From Candidatus Solirubrobacter pratensis (GTDB taxonomy: Bacteria; Actinomycetota; Thermoleophilia; Solirubrobacterales; Solirubrobacteraceae), in NCBI RefSeq assembly GCF_000425945.1, contig NZ_AUEK01000007.1:372001-436000 (forward strand): a stretch of 64,000 nucleotides of DNA. The letters are read 5' to 3'. Positions 61,584-64,000 of this stretch are shown piece after piece; the first letter of the stretch is position 1, and every line of letters begins with the position of its first letter. The translations under genes were made by a program, and so were the position numbers. Below the pieces are notes generated by a model. It was not told the origin of the DNA. It saw nothing but the letters and a program-made list of their open reading frames with translations, and made no database searches.

Positions 61584-61916
61584 GTGTCCGGCGAAATGCG
61601 CCACTTCCTCCGCCCCCTCTTCGACCGCGTCGTCGTCAAAGAGCTCGAGCCCGACCGGATCCGCCAGTCCGGCCTCCTGGTCCCGGCCGGCTCGCACGAG
61701 CCGCCGCCCCAGCACGGCATCGTGCTCGCCGTCGGCCCGGGCCTGGACTGGTGGGAGCACGTCGGCGTGCGGATGCCGGTACAGCCGGGCGACCACGTCG
61801 TCTTCCCCGCGTCCGCCGGCGCGTGGGTGGAGGTCGACGAGGAGCGCCTGCTCGTGTGCCGCGTCGGCGAGCTGCTGGGCGTGCTCGACGAGGTCGAGGA
61901 GGTCCAGGCCGCGTGA
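61584..61916 (+). CDS. Solitary GroES-like co-chaperonin
   Basis: A 110-residue protein (GTG 61584; ATG 61596 also possible) with FLRPLFDRVVVKELEPDRIR, GLLVPAGSHEPPPQHGIVLA and a VGPG segment, as in GroES. The mobile-loop region is present but its sequence is divergent. No groEL follows, so it is an extra copy or a paralogue. The stop overlaps the next start (GTGA). Confidence 0.85.
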   Translation: MSGEMRHFLRPLFDRVVVKELEPDRIRQSGLLVPAGSHEPPPQHGIVLAVGPGLDWWEHVGVRMPVQPGDHVVFPASAGAWVEVDEERLLVCRVGELLGVLDEVEEVQAA

Positions 61917-62542
61917 CGCCGCCGAGCGATCCGCGCGCGAGCGACGGCCTCGAGGATCTCGGCGGCGGCATCTGGCGCTGGGCGCTCCCCCACCCCGAAT
62001 GGCGGCCGCGGAGCGAGGTCGTGGCCTGCTACGCCGTGCGCGCGGGCGCCGACACGGTGCTGATCGACCCGTTGCTGGGCGACGGCATCGCCGAGCAGCT
62101 CGACGCGATCGTGTCCGGCAGCGTGACCGTCGCGGTCACGATCCCCTACCACGTACGCAGCGCCGCGGAGGCCTCCGAGCGCTGGAACGCCCGCATCGTC
62201 GGCCATCCCGACCTCGCGCGCCGGCTGCCGGGCCTGACCGTCCACGAGCGCGCGCCCGGCGTGGAGCTGTTTGCGATCCCGAGCCACAAGGAGCGGCCGG
62301 TCGAGGTCGGCGACGCGCTCGCGTTCGGCGACCGCTTCGTCGGCGTCGGCGGCGGCCTGCGCATCTGGGCCCAGCGCCCGTTCACGCCGCGCCACTACGA
62401 GCGGCTGCGGCGCTACCTCGCGCCGCTGTTCGATCACCCGTTCGAGCGGGTGCTCGTCGGTCACGGGGCGCCGGTCCTGCACGATGGGAAGGCCGCGCTG
62501 GCCGAGGCGCTGGAGAGCGAGCCCTGGACAGGCGGGGACTAA
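61913..62542 (+). CDS. MBL-like protein, degenerate metal site
   Basis: A 209-residue protein with the early MBL strands (RSEVVACYAVRAGADTVLID), an TIPYHVRSAAEA segment where HxHxDH normally lies, and FERVLVGHGAPVLHDGKAAL at the C-terminus. The histidines expected for two metals are mostly absent. It resembles the gene at 7718-8329 in its C-terminal part. GTG start overlaps the GroES-like stop. Confidence 0.7.
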   Translation: MTPPSDPRASDGLEDLGGGIWRWALPHPEWRPRSEVVACYAVRAGADTVLIDPLLGDGIAEQLDAIVSGSVTVAVTIPYHVRSAAEASERWNARIVGHPDLARRLPGLTVHERAPGVELFAIPSHKERPVEVGDALAFGDRFVGVGGGLRIWAQRPFTPRHYERLRRYLAPLFDHPFERVLVGHGAPVLHDGKAALAEALESEPWTGGD

Positions 62543-62547
62543 CGTCC

Positions 62548-63513
62548 ATGGGGGTGACCGATCCGAACGCGTTCACGGGGGCGCTGCTCGACCGCGCCGA
62601 CGACTCGCGCCGGCGCGACCCGGAGTGGCTCGCGGGCCAGCGCGCGCACCCGGCCGCGCGGGCGATCGTCGCCGGGAGCCGTGGGCTGCGCGTGCAGGGC
62701 ACGTCGCTCGCGCGCGTGCCGCTCGACGGCGCGCCGGCCGACCTCCTGCTCGGGATGGACGCCGAAGGCCCGCTGTTCGCCGTCGACGAGGACCCGGCGG
62801 GCGAGGGCGTCCCGCCGCTGATCGGCGCGGGCGGCAACCGTGGCGAGCCGCCGGCCGGCACCGGCGGCGAGCGGATCGGGCTGCGCCAGGCGGCGATGGT
62901 CCTCTCGCAGGAGGACGGGGGGCTCGCGGCCTACACCGCGGCGCTGCTGAACTGGCACCGGCGCCACCGTTTCTGCGCCAACTGCGGGCATCCGACCGAC
63001 GTCGCCGAGGCCGGGCTCGTCCGCTCGTGCCCCACCTGCGGCGCCGAGCATCACCCGCGCACGGACCCCGTGGTGATCATGCTCGTGACCGACGGCGACG
63101 AGCGCCTGCTGCTCGGCCGCCAGGCGGCGTGGCCGACGGGCCGCTACTCGGCGCTGGCCGGCTTCGTCTCACCCGGCGAGAGCCTCGAAGAGGCGGTCGC
63201 CCGCGAGGTCCGCGAGGAGACCGGCGTGGCCGTAGGACGGCCGGTCTACGTCGCTTCGCAGCCCTGGCCGTTCCCGGCCTCGCTGATGCTCGGCTTCTCG
63301 GCGCCGTGGGCCGGCGGAGAGCCGGACGTCGCCGATGACGAGCTGCAGGACGCGCGCTGGTTCGCGCGCGAGGAGATCGCCGCCGCGGCGGCCGAGGACG
63401 ACGACGCCGGATGGGGCACTCCCGGCGACGCGGGCGGGCGGCTGAAGCTCCCGCCCCGGCTCGCGATCGCCCGCCGTCTGGTCGAACACTGGCTCTTGCC
63501 GACGACGGGGTGA
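62548..63513 (+). CDS. nudC: NAD+ diphosphatase / NUDIX (NudC)
   Basis: A 321-residue hydrolase. Zinc ribbon CANCGHP...CPTCGAEH (about 142-168), Nudix box GFVSPGESLEEAVAREVREE (about 208-227), and SQPWPFPASLM (about 240-250), the mark of NudC enzymes that cleave NADH and remove NAD caps from RNA. The N-terminal domain (1-130) is the usual poorly conserved one. Confidence 0.94.
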   Translation: MGVTDPNAFTGALLDRADDSRRRDPEWLAGQRAHPAARAIVAGSRGLRVQGTSLARVPLDGAPADLLLGMDAEGPLFAVDEDPAGEGVPPLIGAGGNRGEPPAGTGGERIGLRQAAMVLSQEDGGLAAYTAALLNWHRRHRFCANCGHPTDVAEAGLVRSCPTCGAEHHPRTDPVVIMLVTDGDERLLLGRQAAWPTGRYSALAGFVSPGESLEEAVAREVREETGVAVGRPVYVASQPWPFPASLMLGFSAPWAGGEPDVADDELQDARWFAREEIAAAAAEDDDAGWGTPGDAGGRLKLPPRLAIARRLVEHWLLPTTG

Positions 63514-63534
63514 CTCGCCTACCCTTTCGGTGCT

Positions 63535-63858
63535 GTGTCGCTGGAGGGGTGGATCTTCATGGTTGGCCTCCGAGTCTTCGACGTCGGGGCCCTCGTCGTG
63601 TGGCTCGTCTGGTTCTTCCGCCTGCGCGACGACGACGATGACGACGGCGACGATTACCGGCGCGGCCCCGGGGACGCCCCGGATCCCGAGGAGCCGTGCG
63701 GCGGCGGCGGGCTGCGCCTGCCGCTGCCGGTGTCGCAGCCGTGGCACGCGCGCCTGCGCGATCACAGCCGCGACCGCAAGGGCGCCCCGGTGCCCTCGCG
63801 CCGCGCGCCGCACCCCGTTCCGGCTCGCGCGCCGGTGAAGCGCTCGCCCCACTCCTGA
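63535..63858 (+). CDS. Small single-span membrane protein, unknown
   Basis: A 107-residue protein from GTG 63535: one membrane helix (about 8-28, FMVGLRVFDVGALVVWLVWF), an Asp run, and a long Pro/Arg/Ser-rich tail, probably disordered. TACCCT (63520-63525) is 9 bases upstream. Function unknown. Confidence 0.6.
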   Translation: MSLEGWIFMVGLRVFDVGALVVWLVWFFRLRDDDDDDGDDYRRGPGDAPDPEEPCGGGGLRLPLPVSQPWHARLRDHSRDRKGAPVPSRRAPHPVPARAPVKRSPHS

Positions 63859-63868
63859 AAAAGCTGCC

Positions 63869-63884
63869 AATCCCTGCAGGGATT
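63869..63884. promoter_or_regulatory. Palindrome AATCCCTG/CAGGGATT before the SBP56 gene
   Basis: A perfect 16-base palindrome, directly followed by TAGCTT (63888-63893), the likely -10 of the SBP56 gene. Its position over the -35/-10 spacer suggests a repressor operator. The cognate regulator is unknown. Confidence 0.6.
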
Positions 63885-63899
63885 CGGTAGCTTGCCTCC

Positions 63900-64000
63900 A
63901 TGGCGCGACTCACCCCGGATCCGACCTTCTACACGTCCCCGGCTGAGGCGGCCGCCGCCGCACCGGAGACGCATGCGTACGTCGTCACGCTCAACACGGG
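63900..64000 (+). CDS. SBP56-family methanethiol oxidase, partial
   Basis: Only 33 codons are visible (MARLTPDPTFYTSPAEAAAA, then HAYVVTLNT), cut by the window end. The opening DPTFYxSPxxA and the early YVV strand fit selenium-binding protein/methanethiol oxidase. The enzyme degrades methanethiol to formaldehyde and H2S. TAGCTT lies 6 bases before ATG, with a palindrome just upstream. Confidence 0.8.
   Translation, partial: MARLTPDPTFYTSPAEAAAAAPETHAYVVTLNT

Overview
The window looks like chromosome of a high-GC actinobacterium, most likely from the Thermoleophilia (Solirubrobacterales). This is an inference from the very GC-rich coding, the gene families (LtrA, LAL-type LuxR ATPase, LCP protein, PF13796-like sensor domain, SBP56 at the right edge) and start sites that often sit 6-9 bases after a TANNNT hexamer. 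No rRNA, tRNA, CRISPR array or insertion sequence was seen.

Region 1 (1-7.7 kb) is the end of an integrated mobile element. It has a tyrosine integrase and an excisionase-like HTH protein. A leftward set of small, mostly unrecognised, tightly overlapping genes ends in a PcfJ-like protein and continues past the left edge. A rightward pair encodes a NarL-type response regulator and a soluble PAS histidine kinase. The two transcription units diverge from a repeat-rich control region (3808-4020). No structural phage genes are visible.

Region 2 (7.7-23.2 kb) is ordinary chromosome: MBL protein, LLM flavin oxidoreductase, LtrA, an SMP-30/GlcG pair, an XRE-cupin regulator, VOC protein, a large LuxR/ATPase regulator, a formamidase fragment, a class B penicillin-binding protein, an aminotransferase behind a likely attenuator, an MFS exporter with an aldo/keto reductase, and a membrane-anchored DsbA-like protein.

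Region 3 (23.2-35.6 kb) starts with a cobalamin riboswitch that controls metE and a short MetE-C-like gene. A galactoside-use cluster follows: DeoR regulator and GH42 beta-galactosidase on one strand; a sugar-binding lipoprotein, two permeases and a GH36 alpha-galactosidase on the other. There is no ABC ATPase in the cluster. An aldo/keto reductase closes the region.

Region 4 (35.6-53.4 kb) has cell-surface genes (secreted peptidoglycan-binding-domain protein, LCP protein, NHL propeller). A leftward six-gene operon of LysR regulator, OmpR response regulator, histidine kinase, LolA-like protein, ABC ATPase and ABC permease is largely joined by 4-base overlaps. After it come a DMT transporter, MOSC protein, RNase HI, a second two-component system with a separate sensor-like membrane protein, a DyP peroxidase remnant and an APC-type permease.

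Region 5 (53.4-58.8 kb) is a probable gamma-butyrolactone/4-hydroxybutyrate catabolic cluster. AttM/BlcC-like lactonase would open the lactone, hydroxyacid-oxoacid transhydrogenase would oxidise 4-hydroxybutyrate using 2-oxoglutarate, a divergent FAD oxidase could recycle the D-2-hydroxyglutarate made, and a GntR protein is the likely regulator. A secreted subtilase follows.

Region 6 (58.8-64 kb) has a copper-type CsoR with its operator, an unknown protein, a zinc-ribbon MBL protein, and a rightward set of overlapping genes: a presenilin/SPP-like GxGD membrane protein, an acetoacetate-decarboxylase-like protein, a solitary GroES-like protein and an MBL-like protein. NudC, a small membrane protein and the start of an SBP56-type methanethiol oxidase gene end the window.
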